Shown in pieces: positions 44,112 through 53,268 of a stretch of 64,000 nucleotides of DNA (within the stretch, counting starts at the first letter, position 1; the number at the start of each line of letters is the position of its first letter). The translations under genes were made by a program, and so were the position numbers. The notes under the pieces are model-generated. The model was not told where the DNA came from, ran no database searches, and saw only the letters and a program-made list of their open reading frames with translations. The DNA is from an uncultured Paludibacter sp. Its GTDB lineage: Bacteria; Bacteroidota; Bacteroidia; Bacteroidales; Paludibacteraceae. Where the stretch lies: assembly GCA_937897985.1 (NCBI GenBank), contig CALCBD010000062.1, positions 116,304 to 180,303 on the forward strand, in the 5' to 3' direction.

Positions 44112-46511
44112 TTAAAACGCCTTACTTCCGAAATGATATGATTTTCCTTTCACTGTTTCAATTGCTACTACTTCTCCTCTGTATCTGACATTGAGTTTAT
44201 TTCCGTTTTTTGAAAAGATTTTCAGGGCAGTTAAAGTATTGTTTTTCCATTCAATATCAACAACAAATCCACCACGGGCAACCAATCCGGTCACTTTTCC
44301 ATTGGCAAGTTTTGTGGGCAAAGCCGGCAGAATATCGAGGTAATAATTGCCGTTCTCGTCCCGCAAATGGCTTTGCAGCAGCATTTCGGTTATACCTGAT
44401 GTTGCTCCGAAGTTACCATCAATCTGGAAAGGCGGGTGCGCATCGAACAGATTGGGATACAACCCGCCGCCTTCGCTCATATTTACATTATCCGGATTCA
44501 TTGAGGGTACAATCAGGTTATTGAGAATCAGGTAAGCATGGTCGCCGTCGAGCAGGCGCGCCCAAAAGTTAATTTTCCATGCCCGCGACCAGCCTGTACC
44601 TTCGTCGCCACGATGCTGAAGAACCACTTTACAGGCTTCGGCAAGTTCAGGAGTGGTGAGTGGCGAAATTTCACGTCCCGGATGCAATCCCCACAGATGC
44701 GACACATGACGGTGCTCACTTTTGGGGTCGTCTTTATCTTCCACCCATTCCTGCAACTGACCGTATCTGCCTATCTGATTGGGAATAATTTTTCCTTTTT
44801 TTTCGTTCAATATCTTTGCAAAATCTGCATCGATACCCAGAATATTTGCAGCCTCGATGGTATTGGTAAACAAATCACGAATAATTTGATGATCCATGGT
44901 TGGTCCCATTACCAGACCACCATTTTCCGGGCTGTTGCCCGGCCCGCTCACCAGCCACTCCGGATGTTGCGGATGTGGAATCAGAAAATCCGCATAAAAT
45001 TCAGCCGCACTTTTCATGATGGGATAAGCCGTTTCATTGAGGAATTTTTTATCACCTGTATACTCGTAATGCCACCACAAATGCTGACACAACCAGCCAC
45101 TACCACCTAACCAGATACCGTGATCGGATCCATTAATCGGGGCTGCGCCACGCCACAAATCGGTATTATGATGTAAGATCCAGCCATGGGCATTATAATG
45201 TTCTTTCGCTACATTTTTTCCCGATTCCGACAGATCTTTTATCATATTAAAAAGCGGTTCGGTGCATTCCGAAAGATTGGTCATCTCGGCAGGCCAGTAA
45301 TTCATCTCGGTGTTGATATTCACTGTATATTTGCTATCCCAGGGCGGTATTAGTTTATCGTTCCATTTCCCCTGCAGATTAGCAGGTTGACAACCCGGAC
45401 GGGAAGATGAAATAAGCAGGTAGCGACCGTATTGATACAATAATGCAACCAGATTAGGATCCTGGTCCTGTTTGTAAGTCAGAAGCCGCTCATTGGCAGG
45501 TCTGCCTGACAGACCTGTACTACCTAAATTAATAGTAGTGCGATTATAAAGTTGACTGTAATCAGCAATATGTTTTTTACGGGCGTCTTCGTACTTAAGA
45601 TTCCTTACAGATGCGAGAAAGGTGTTGCAGCGCTCGGTGGGGTTGGCACTGATATCATTGTAATTCACAAAATTAGTGGCAGCAACTAATTTCAATACCA
45701 CTGAAGTTGCATTTTTTACTTCAATACTGCCATTATCAGCAATTAAAGTTCCGTCAGTGTTTTGTACCAACAAATGCGATTCAAAACTGATTTTACTTGC
45801 CGGATACTTATAATTGCCTTTCTTCTCGTAATAATCGTATGGATAATTATTGACATACCCTTTTAAGATCAACTGATTATCTTCGGTAGAAACTGATTTA
45901 TTATAATGAGGACAGGTCAGTTCGATCTTAAAATTCAGTGATTTGGACTTATTGGCAGTAATTTTTACAAAAATGGCATTATCGGGATATGAGGCGAACA
46001 TTTCGCGTTTAAATTGTACGCCATTTACCACATAGCTTACCGAAGCCAATGCTTTATCAAGTTTCAGATCACGATAAAATTGACTGAACCTGTCATGCCC
46101 CGCGAATGTCAACTGCACATTTCCAAGCGGTTGATAAGTTTGCTGTCCATAAGGTTGCGACATAAATTCTTTATCGGCTAAGCGATGTGCATCCTGCTGT
46201 TTTCCGGCAAAAAGCAACCCCCGAATGGAGTCTAAAAACAGGTATGCACCTTTGTGGCTGTAATCATGGGGTTGACCGGTCCAGACAGTTTCTTCATTTA
46301 ACTGAATGGTTTCTGTGTTTGTACCACCATAAATCATGGCCGCCAAGCGTCCGTTTCCAATGGGCAAGGCTTCTGTCCAGCGTTGAGCCGGTTTATCGAA
46401 CCAAAGTTTGTATTCCTGAGCGTTGGCAAGGGTCGAAACAAGAATTATGCAGGATACAATTATGAAAATCCTTAACAGTTTAAGTGAATTTTTTTTGAAG
46501 TATCTTTTCAT
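44112..46511 (-). CDS. GH95 alpha-L-fucosidase (canonical)
   Basis: A 799-residue secreted enzyme (signal ending LANAQ) with standard GH95 architecture: WTEALPIGNGRLAAMIYGG at about 44-62, barrel at about 335-715, C-terminal beta domain. The catalytic set known from the Bifidobacterium AfcA family is present: Asn pair in VNINTEMNYW (N398/N400), acid in GNSPENGG (E529), base in FQIDGNFG (D698). The family inverts alpha-1,2-fucosides, and some members take alpha-L-galactosides. In this locus it would strip terminal fucose ahead of GH2. Confidence 0.94.
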   Translation of the reverse strand: MKRYFKKNSLKLLRIFIIVSCIILVSTLANAQEYKLWFDKPAQRWTEALPIGNGRLAAMIYGGTNTETIQLNEETVWTGQPHDYSHKGAYLFLDSIRGLLFAGKQQDAHRLADKEFMSQPYGQQTYQPLGNVQLTFAGHDRFSQFYRDLKLDKALASVSYVVNGVQFKREMFASYPDNAIFVKITANKSKSLNFKIELTCPHYNKSVSTEDNQLILKGYVNNYPYDYYEKKGNYKYPASKISFESHLLVQNTDGTLIADNGSIEVKNATSVVLKLVAATNFVNYNDISANPTERCNTFLASVRNLKYEDARKKHIADYSQLYNRTTINLGSTGLSGRPANERLLTYKQDQDPNLVALLYQYGRYLLISSSRPGCQPANLQGKWNDKLIPPWDSKYTVNINTEMNYWPAEMTNLSECTEPLFNMIKDLSESGKNVAKEHYNAHGWILHHNTDLWRGAAPINGSDHGIWLGGSGWLCQHLWWHYEYTGDKKFLNETAYPIMKSAAEFYADFLIPHPQHPEWLVSGPGNSPENGGLVMGPTMDHQIIRDLFTNTIEAANILGIDADFAKILNEKKGKIIPNQIGRYGQLQEWVEDKDDPKSEHRHVSHLWGLHPGREISPLTTPELAEACKVVLQHRGDEGTGWSRAWKINFWARLLDGDHAYLILNNLIVPSMNPDNVNMSEGGGLYPNLFDAHPPFQIDGNFGATSGITEMLLQSHLRDENGNYYLDILPALPTKLANGKVTGLVARGGFVVDIEWKNNTLTALKIFSKNGNKLNVRYRGEVVAIETVKGKSYHFGSKAF

Positions 46512-46630
46512 AAAATGAATTTTTTCAGGAATAATGAAACAATATCACGATTGATTGTGAATGCAAAATTACTAATTAACCGGTATGAAGCTTATCGGAA
46601 AAACAAATATTTGGTTGAAAAATTATAACT

Positions 46631-46671
46631 TAAGCCCCAAAGGTTTCAGAAAGCTGAAATACTTCGGGGCT
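46631..46671 (-). other. Intercistronic hairpin between the unknown protein gene and GH95
   Basis: AGCCCC (46633-46638) with GGGGCT (46666-46671) and TTTCAG (46644-46649) with CTGAAA (46654-46659) form a two-part stem 6 bases after the stop at 46677. There is no T-run, so RNA processing or partial termination inside the operon is more likely than full termination. Confidence 0.5.
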
Positions 46672-46676
46672 GAAAA

Positions 46677-49142
46677 TTATTTATAATCGAGCCATGCTGT
46701 GGCTGTAGTATTGTCAGTTGAAACAAACCTTACCCAACGTGCTCTTACATTATCCGGGAATCTGAATACCAGTTTTTTCCCGGGTTCTACACTGAAGGTT
46801 TTGTAATTCATCCAAACATTATCGCCTGTCGGGTCAAATTGCACGGTAATTTCAACCGGTTTCTCTGACTTTTGTGTGAGACTAAGTGTGCGGTTATCAT
46901 ACATTCCGAAAAGATAAGCATCGGAAGGGATGCCGGCTTCTACAGCTGAGTCAACCCAGGGACCTCCCCTGCCTACCGGTTTACCAAGTTTCCACAAATC
47001 ATCAATGGCTCCTGCCCAAACTGTACATTTTTTATCAGCCGACCGGAAAATATGCGGATTGCCGGCCATTTTTGAAGCATCGATTCCGGTCATTACCAAC
47101 ATTCCACGATAAGACACGTAATCATTCACCTTCAACCCATGCGTTGCAATAGGACGAATCTTGGCAAAACCATCTGCATTCTCGGCCGGAAGTTCGTAAA
47201 ATGTACCTCCGCAACTGAACAAATCACGCTCCGTAGCCACTTCACGACAGATACGTACCGCATGTTTTTCCATCAGCGCTTTGTAAGCATCATTACCCAA
47301 TGGCAATCTCCAACGGCGGTTGCTATCGTCAACAATCAAATACGATCCTTTTTCCACACTAACAACCTGAGCAGGTATGGCTACTTTCCTGCGGATAAAA
47401 TCGGCAGAAGTTTCGTCGGTTTTAGCAACTATCTGCATATTTTCATCCATTTCATAATAACCGGTTTCGGTGGTTGAATTTCCGTTGCTACTGTTTGCCA
47501 CAATGCCCAATGCACGGCGGTTTTGACCCAGGCTATAAAGTAATCCACCCTGCGTTTCAGTTGAATTAAGAGTGGCTAATCCTTTAAATATGTTATCGTT
47601 TACAGGATTCCGTTTCCGGCTGTCGGTATATACAAACGATACAGTCACGTTGGCTTCCTTGTCGGCAGAAACACGAATCCATTCTCCTTTTTCCTGTTCG
47701 GCAAAGTCAACCATAGCAGAGCCTTTGGCAGGAATGGTAATGGTGCGGATTTTTGACCAGTTATTATTACCAGCCACATCGGTTTCAAATGTAAAGTTCA
47801 ACGCATTATCACCTTTGTTTTCAATCCATGCAGTTCTGTTTTTCCAACCTGCAAACAAATAAGGTTCAGAAACTTCGCCGGCTTTTACAACCTCATTTTG
47901 CCATACCGAACCACAGGCATCGGTAGTGCCGGTATTATCAGGCTGTGAAATTGAAGTAAACCATAAGTTGGATTGCGACTGACCGGGGCCTTCAATGCCG
48001 CCTTTGGCTTTACGTTTGTTCAAAAATTCACTCTTAGCAGCATCGTCACAACCAAAAACCAGTTGATCGTTCCAGCGGCAAAAGTCACCGATTACTTTCA
48101 GATAAGACGTGCGGGGACGAATACCGGCAGTATTTTCAGAAGAAAAAGTTTCAGGAAAATGCCAGAACATGCCATGCATAGTCATCAGATACTCTTTTTT
48201 TTCATCTGCAGATATGTTACGAATGCGTGGCCATTCGGTATTCCAGCCATGTGCGCCATCATAACTGTTACTGGCTTTAGGCAAACGAAAGAATGTCCAC
48301 TTACCATGATCGCGGGTGCCCAGAATTACCGATTTATAATCCCAGCCTGTTGTCCAGATAGGGTCGGTTGCTGGGTTTTGATTGCCATAAATGCCACCGG
48401 GGCCGGTCACTTCTGTAAACTGGTTACGGCGGATTAATTTCCAGTCTTTACCATCCCACTCGTCGAGAGAGCCGGCCGGAGTGCGGGGGTCGGTTAAAGC
48501 CCGCTGCCCTTCTTCACCATTGTCGGAAAACACCATTACTCCCTGTCCCGAATAGAGTCCTTTACCGTGTACTCCAATCAACAGATCGCTCTGATAGCTT
48601 TTCGACAGTCCTTCGCGTTGTTTCTGATTGCCATCTTTGTACAAAGTGTTTACAGCAAGAGAATGCACGTCAATTTCATAAAAACCTTCTTCCATAGTAG
48701 CAATCACTACTTTGTTGGCAGGGTCGGTTATGCTGCGGGCTATGCCTGTAAATCGACCGGGAGCTTCTTTAACAGGTATCACCCGCACATTTCTTTTGTC
48801 ATCAATGGCATAAGGCCCGATAAAAAGCTGATTGCTTTCTTTGTGAATCATGCGGTTAGCAGGTGTTCCCCCGATGCTTTCGGGGCGGGTAATTTTCTTT
48901 AGTTTCGGAGTGATTTCATACAATTTGTCGGACGAACCAAAGGGCATGTGTGGTCCGTATGTTATTACCCAAAGGCGGTCAGCCCATGGAACAAGAGCAC
49001 CGGTACCGCATTCGCCTTCGTTGTTGAAATATGCCAACGACGGGTAGATACCACTAACATTCAACGGTTTAGCGACGTTCTGTGATAAAATGCCCGAGCT
49101 CCACAGAAACAGGATAAAAAGCAGCCAGTGTGTTTTTTTCAT
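46677..49142 (-). CDS. Large secreted protein of unknown function in the polysaccharide locus
   Basis: An 821-residue protein with a signal peptide (ending GILSQ). I recognise no named family. The first 400 residues contain repeated short beta-strand patterns (ADRLWVITYG, SNQLFIGPYA, ANKVVIATMEEGFYEID, SDLLIGVHGKGLYS, KSVILGTRDHGKWTFF) as in a beta-propeller. About 420-500 and about 745-821 each look like a beta-sandwich: WIENKGDNALNFTFETD...WSKIRTITIPAKGSAMVDF and LTQKSEKPVEITVQFD...WMNYKTFSVEPGKKLVFRF, an internal duplication. It is likely a lyase, hydrolase or binding protein for the locus substrate; function is unknown. Confidence 0.75.
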   Translation of the reverse strand: MKKTHWLLFILFLWSSGILSQNVAKPLNVSGIYPSLAYFNNEGECGTGALVPWADRLWVITYGPHMPFGSSDKLYEITPKLKKITRPESIGGTPANRMIHKESNQLFIGPYAIDDKRNVRVIPVKEAPGRFTGIARSITDPANKVVIATMEEGFYEIDVHSLAVNTLYKDGNQKQREGLSKSYQSDLLIGVHGKGLYSGQGVMVFSDNGEEGQRALTDPRTPAGSLDEWDGKDWKLIRRNQFTEVTGPGGIYGNQNPATDPIWTTGWDYKSVILGTRDHGKWTFFRLPKASNSYDGAHGWNTEWPRIRNISADEKKEYLMTMHGMFWHFPETFSSENTAGIRPRTSYLKVIGDFCRWNDQLVFGCDDAAKSEFLNKRKAKGGIEGPGQSQSNLWFTSISQPDNTGTTDACGSVWQNEVVKAGEVSEPYLFAGWKNRTAWIENKGDNALNFTFETDVAGNNNWSKIRTITIPAKGSAMVDFAEQEKGEWIRVSADKEANVTVSFVYTDSRKRNPVNDNIFKGLATLNSTETQGGLLYSLGQNRRALGIVANSSNGNSTTETGYYEMDENMQIVAKTDETSADFIRRKVAIPAQVVSVEKGSYLIVDDSNRRWRLPLGNDAYKALMEKHAVRICREVATERDLFSCGGTFYELPAENADGFAKIRPIATHGLKVNDYVSYRGMLVMTGIDASKMAGNPHIFRSADKKCTVWAGAIDDLWKLGKPVGRGGPWVDSAVEAGIPSDAYLFGMYDNRTLSLTQKSEKPVEITVQFDPTGDNVWMNYKTFSVEPGKKLVFRFPDNVRARWVRFVSTDNTTATAWLDYK

Positions 49143-49200
49143 AAAAAATTAAATTACGACATTACAAACTTAAAAAATATATTTCAAATAAATTAAAATA

Positions 49201-49234
49201 GAATCCCCAATATCGTTGTTGATACTGAGGATTC
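49201..49234 (-). other. Hairpin separating the susCD/lipoprotein part from the enzyme genes
   Basis: The arms 49201-49214 and 49221-49234 pair at 12 of 14 positions around GTTGTT. On the minus strand an AT-rich run follows. It lies 26 bases after the DUF4998 stop and may lower expression of the enzyme genes relative to susC and susD. Confidence 0.55.
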
Positions 49235-49259
49235 AGATTTTTTATCAGGCAAAACCGGT

Positions 49260-49985
49260 TTAAGGCAAAGTCACATTCACATAGGCAGTCCTGAAAGTGT
49301 CGATGCAGGTGGCTGCCGGCAAATACATCATACGGTATGAATAAGTACCGCCTGTTGTCGGGAACTTAGGCAAAACAGTATTTATGCTCGGACTTGACTG
49401 ACTGGTATACACATCTTTGATAATTACTTGAGTACCATCAGTATTCAGATATTTAATTTCGTGCCCGATTGCAGGTTTACCCAAAACAGGTTCCACTGCA
49501 TTATTAGCATCCCACGTTATGGTGAATGCCTTGGTCAGTAAATTAAATTTTGCTGAAACTATAGTTCTGTTTTTCAAAAAATTACGATACTTATTTCCCC
49601 ATACAGTTACTGTTTTATTCATTACAATGGAGTGAACAGTGCTATCCGAATTCAGGGTGTACATTTGCAAATTATTTGTACCTTCCTTTAGTTTGTCAAT
49701 GTGAAACACCATTGAATCTTTCCTGTTGTCAGGGTTTAAATTAAAACTGTATTTCAGGGTTGTATCAGTTCTCATGACCAAAAATTTTGTTGCTCTGAAA
49801 TCGCCGTCCCAAACTACAAGTTTGGCACGCTGGTCACCACCGTACATTTTAATACTGTCTAATTTTCCGACCAGAAAATCTTCTCCGTTGACCAAATATT
49901 TATCGTGCATTGAATTCACATCATCACAGGCAACAAGCCAAACAAAAGACAGCAGGATGATGAACGAATATATTATCTTTTTCAT
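49260..49985 (-). CDS. DUF4998 family lipoprotein
   Basis: A 241-residue predicted lipoprotein (signal ending LVACDD, Cys 20). It begins the mature part with NSMHDKYLVNGEDFLVGKLDSIKMYGGDQRAKLVVW, the typical N-terminal block of DUF4998 with its fibronectin-III-like strands. It lies 19 bases after the DUF5000 lipoprotein gene, a pairing common in Bacteroidetes Sus-like loci. It is probably surface-exposed and binds glycan; no catalytic motif is seen. Confidence 0.85.
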   Translation of the reverse strand: MKKIIYSFIILLSFVWLVACDDVNSMHDKYLVNGEDFLVGKLDSIKMYGGDQRAKLVVWDGDFRATKFLVMRTDTTLKYSFNLNPDNRKDSMVFHIDKLKEGTNNLQMYTLNSDSTVHSIVMNKTVTVWGNKYRNFLKNRTIVSAKFNLLTKAFTITWDANNAVEPVLGKPAIGHEIKYLNTDGTQVIIKDVYTSQSSPSINTVLPKFPTTGGTYSYRMMYLPAATCIDTFRTAYVNVTLP

Positions 49986-50004
49986 TGTATTTAAATTTAT
50001 TGAA

Positions 50005-51258
50005 TTATTTTATTACACTTCCGTACCAGCTTAACTCTGCATAAGTAAAGGTTGTGTTATTTGCATTGTTCCACATACTTACAGCTTCCAAACGTACATA
50101 TCGAATCGGAGTGGTAATGTGATTGAATGTTAAGTCAACACCATCGTTTTCGAGAGCAGTTTTTTCAGCTGCTGATGCATTAGGTCCTGAAACTCCCGAT
50201 GGTGGTACGATGTGAAAACCTTCCGGTGGACTTAATAAAACCCAGGCATCAGGACCACTCGTATTTGCCATTGAAACAGTAGGACTGGTTGAACCCCAGA
50301 CTCTTAAATATTCGGGTGTAACACTATATCCATAAGTGGCACGTGAATACAGGTGCAAACGACTCGGGATTACCCATCCTTTACCGGTAGCATTGTTGGC
50401 AGTACTGTTCAAATCGTAGGTAATACTGTTTGAAACACCTCCACCGGCTTTTGTGCTGTAACATTCGCCCATTCCAAAAGTTGATCCCCATTTATCATTC
50501 CAGAGCATGGTAATTGCAACTGCACTACTATATTCCTGATAGGGAATTAAAGGGTCTCCATTCCATTTAGCATGAAAAGCCTTGGGTATCATTTGTTCAA
50601 ATAACGGTGTCAGGGTTCTGGAACTTATCGGAGTTTTATTTCCCCATCTGTCCATAATTTGCAAATTAAACTGTCTGGGAATTGTATCATAACCACGTAC
50701 ATTATAGATTGAGTCAACCCCTATTGAGAATTTTTTTCCTCCTAATGTTACTATCGGATTACCAGCCTTATCAGGAGTCGTAATTACTAAAGTAAAAGGC
50801 ACCTTCAGGGGGTTACTCCATTTGGCATATATCCCTCCGAAATCAGCATCGTAAGACAAAGATTTGAAAATGTTAAATATGGGTGATTCTTTTGGAATTA
50901 CTTTCAAAACAATTGGTTTGGATACGTTTTGATTCAGATCCACAGCAACAAGCGTTATTGTTCTTACACTGTCGCCTCTGCCAAAGCCATCAATCAACAT
51001 CTGATTGGTAAATGCCGATGCAGCTGCTTCCATTTTAGTCCCGTTATCGAGTGTGTAAGTTGCCTTTACATATAACAAATCTTTATCTGTGGGAAGTTTA
51101 TAGGTCAGCTTTACAGCTCCCGGCAAACTTTCGTAGGTTACAGCCGAAACCGAATCAGGTGGAGTGGTTTCAACGGCATATTGACCAATAAAGTCATCCT
51201 TGCACGAGTATAAACCCATTGAAAGGACTGTAATCAGTATAAAAATTATTTTTTTCAT
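50005..51258 (-). CDS. DUF4959/DUF5126/DUF5000-type lipoprotein (surface glycan-binding candidate)
   Basis: A 417-residue predicted lipoprotein (MGLYSCKDD, Cys about 19, followed by acidic residues). The order fits the DUF4959 (about 25-125), DUF5126 (about 130-225) and DUF5000 (about 240-417) set. The last part resembles a discoidin/F5-F8-type carbohydrate-binding domain (GWVIPSRLHLYSR...RYVRLEAVSMWNN). It is in the SusE/SusF-like position after susD, so glycan binding at the cell surface is inferred. Confidence 0.87.
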   Translation of the reverse strand: MKKIIFILITVLSMGLYSCKDDFIGQYAVETTPPDSVSAVTYESLPGAVKLTYKLPTDKDLLYVKATYTLDNGTKMEAAASAFTNQMLIDGFGRGDSVRTITLVAVDLNQNVSKPIVLKVIPKESPIFNIFKSLSYDADFGGIYAKWSNPLKVPFTLVITTPDKAGNPIVTLGGKKFSIGVDSIYNVRGYDTIPRQFNLQIMDRWGNKTPISSRTLTPLFEQMIPKAFHAKWNGDPLIPYQEYSSAVAITMLWNDKWGSTFGMGECYSTKAGGGVSNSITYDLNSTANNATGKGWVIPSRLHLYSRATYGYSVTPEYLRVWGSTSPTVSMANTSGPDAWVLLSPPEGFHIVPPSGVSGPNASAAEKTALENDGVDLTFNHITTPIRYVRLEAVSMWNNANNTTFTYAELSWYGSVIK

Positions 51259-51329
51259 ATATTTTAATATTTTATTTTTGAATGTTACTCTGTTGGAGTT
51301 TCAAAGCAATTTCATTTATTGATTAATAA

Positions 51330-53249
51330 TTACCATCCCGGATTTTGAACCAGATTCGGGTTTACCTGTAAGTTGCTTGTTTTGATTGGCCATAAATAGG
51401 ATTTGTACTGAAAGTCAGTTGTCCAGAGATTCATCGGTTTGGCAAAAGCTTCAGCCGTTAATGCGTTCCATGAAAATCCTCTGATTGTACCGTTGCCAAG
51501 CAGTTTATCCATTAATTTCCAGCGACGGCGGTCAAAACCACCCTGTCCTTCGAATGCAAGTTCGATCATACGTTCACGCTGAATAATCTCGCGCATACCA
51601 CCCTGTGTTGTATATTTTGTAGGGTTGGTTGAATATGTCGACCAGCTGGTAGCCACATCTTTCAATCCTGCACGCGTACGAATCATATTCACATATTTCA
51701 GTACATCCGGATTTCCCGGGTCTGATTCATTCAGAGATTCAGCATATAACAGATATAAATCGGCCATACGCATAATCGGGAACGAATAATTCCAGTATGA
51801 AATACCCCAGGTACTTCCTGCAATCTGAGCCCCGGACAAAGATACCTTATACGGAACGAATTTTTTAATAAACAAACAGCTAAGTGAGTTACGACCCAAT
51901 CCGGAATTCATTGCTTTTACAAAGTATTGAGAATTTTGATCTGAAACACCGAAACCATACCAGTTGGCTCCATCGAATGCCAGCGAACCGTAATAACGTG
52001 GTTCACGGTAAAGATTAAAAACAGCAGTTTGGTATCCGGTTTTTACCCAGTTTTTATGATCTGTTCTTGTTGCGTAATTAGGATCAGGAGTAAAACGGTT
52101 TGCATAAGGAAAAGTGGCATCTTCTTCCATTGGAACTCCGTGATTAGTGTAGAACAATTCAGCTGCGTTCAGTGATGCCGACTCAACCGAGAATACTTCA
52201 TTAGGCATTACATAGGCAGTGGCAGCGCCCGAAGTCCCGAAGAACAATTTGGTGGGAACTGAATTGTTCTGACTTCCTTTAGCATTGGTTTGCAGCCAAA
52301 TAGCTTCGTTGTTTGTGTTTGTTTCTCCCAGAATCATACCCGGCTGCACTCCCATCCTAACGCTGTCGTTCATGACAACACCTACCGGCGGATTGAAAGT
52401 ATATAAACCCAAACCTACTGCTTCGCAGGCATCAATTGCTTCTTTACAGGCTTTGGCTGCGCGTTGCCACTTTTCAACTTTGGCATCACCTGTCGGGAAT
52501 AACAGTATACCACGATTATCTTTAAAAGTACTGTAATCGTTATTGCCATTAAACAACGGACTTGCTGCAGTCACCAGTATACGTGCCTTGATGGCCAGGG
52601 CGGCAGGGCGGGTAATTCGACCCAACTCCGATAATTCACGACCGATAACATCTGTCGGAAGATCAGGCAATGCTTCGTCAATCGTTTTAACAATATAATC
52701 TATTACATTATCAACAGGTTCACGATAAACGCGCATTTCTTCAACCGAGGCACTTATAGGCAGATTTTTATCAATAATCGGAATGGGGCCGTACAAACTA
52801 AACAAATACCAGTGATAATATGCTTTCAGAAATTTAGCTTCAGCTTTCCAGCGCAATGCTTCTGATTCAGAAATATCGGGGATATTGTCTATTTGTTCTA
52901 AAAAGAGGTTACATGAACGAATGCCGGCAAACAGGCTTTTATTTCCATCCCACAGGTTAATGATCGGGTTGGTGGTGTTGTTGCCGGTTTCTGTCATTGT
53001 TTGGTTGGTTGATAATGAGGCTTTATTGTTTGCAAACTCATCGGTCAGCATACAACCCGGATTGCTCTGCGAGTTATTGTGCATCGGCATGAAAGAATAA
53101 CAGGTGTACAGGTAGCCTTCAGCCGTATTTCTGTCGCGAAACACGTAGTCAATGGTTGCAATATTATCCGGAACCACATCCAGAAAATTACAGGCATTTA
53201 TAAATGGAAGTAATACTGCAACGATTAAAATATATTTAATTTTTTTCAT
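51330..53249 (-). CDS. susD: SusD/RagB-family glycan-binding lipoprotein
   Basis: A 639-residue predicted lipoprotein (FINACNFLDVVPDNIATIDYVF; Cys about 20). The LDVVP opening, the SusD-like helical TPR region (KAYYHWYLFSLYGPIPIID, about 140-160) and the RagB C-terminal block (LLYAESLNE...YVNMIRTRAGL...IIQRERMIELAFEGQGGFDRRRW) are all present. SusD caps the SusC barrel outside the cell and delivers oligosaccharide. It starts 19 bases before susC ends its transcript unit. Confidence 0.96.
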   Translation of the reverse strand: MKKIKYILIVAVLLPFINACNFLDVVPDNIATIDYVFRDRNTAEGYLYTCYSFMPMHNNSQSNPGCMLTDEFANNKASLSTNQTMTETGNNTTNPIINLWDGNKSLFAGIRSCNLFLEQIDNIPDISESEALRWKAEAKFLKAYYHWYLFSLYGPIPIIDKNLPISASVEEMRVYREPVDNVIDYIVKTIDEALPDLPTDVIGRELSELGRITRPAALAIKARILVTAASPLFNGNNDYSTFKDNRGILLFPTGDAKVEKWQRAAKACKEAIDACEAVGLGLYTFNPPVGVVMNDSVRMGVQPGMILGETNTNNEAIWLQTNAKGSQNNSVPTKLFFGTSGAATAYVMPNEVFSVESASLNAAELFYTNHGVPMEEDATFPYANRFTPDPNYATRTDHKNWVKTGYQTAVFNLYREPRYYGSLAFDGANWYGFGVSDQNSQYFVKAMNSGLGRNSLSCLFIKKFVPYKVSLSGAQIAGSTWGISYWNYSFPIMRMADLYLLYAESLNESDPGNPDVLKYVNMIRTRAGLKDVATSWSTYSTNPTKYTTQGGMREIIQRERMIELAFEGQGGFDRRRWKLMDKLLGNGTIRGFSWNALTAEAFAKPMNLWTTDFQYKSYLWPIKTSNLQVNPNLVQNPGW

Positions 53250-53268
53250 AACATTTTTTTTATAAAGA

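Noticed and set aside
44538..45110. 190-codon frame on the plus strand
   Set aside because: It lies fully antisense within the canonical GH95 gene, whose conserved catalytic blocks prove the minus-strand frame.
47973..48437. 154-codon plus-strand frame
   Set aside because: Antisense to the 821-residue secreted protein, whose signal peptide, long open frame and strand repeats support the minus strand.
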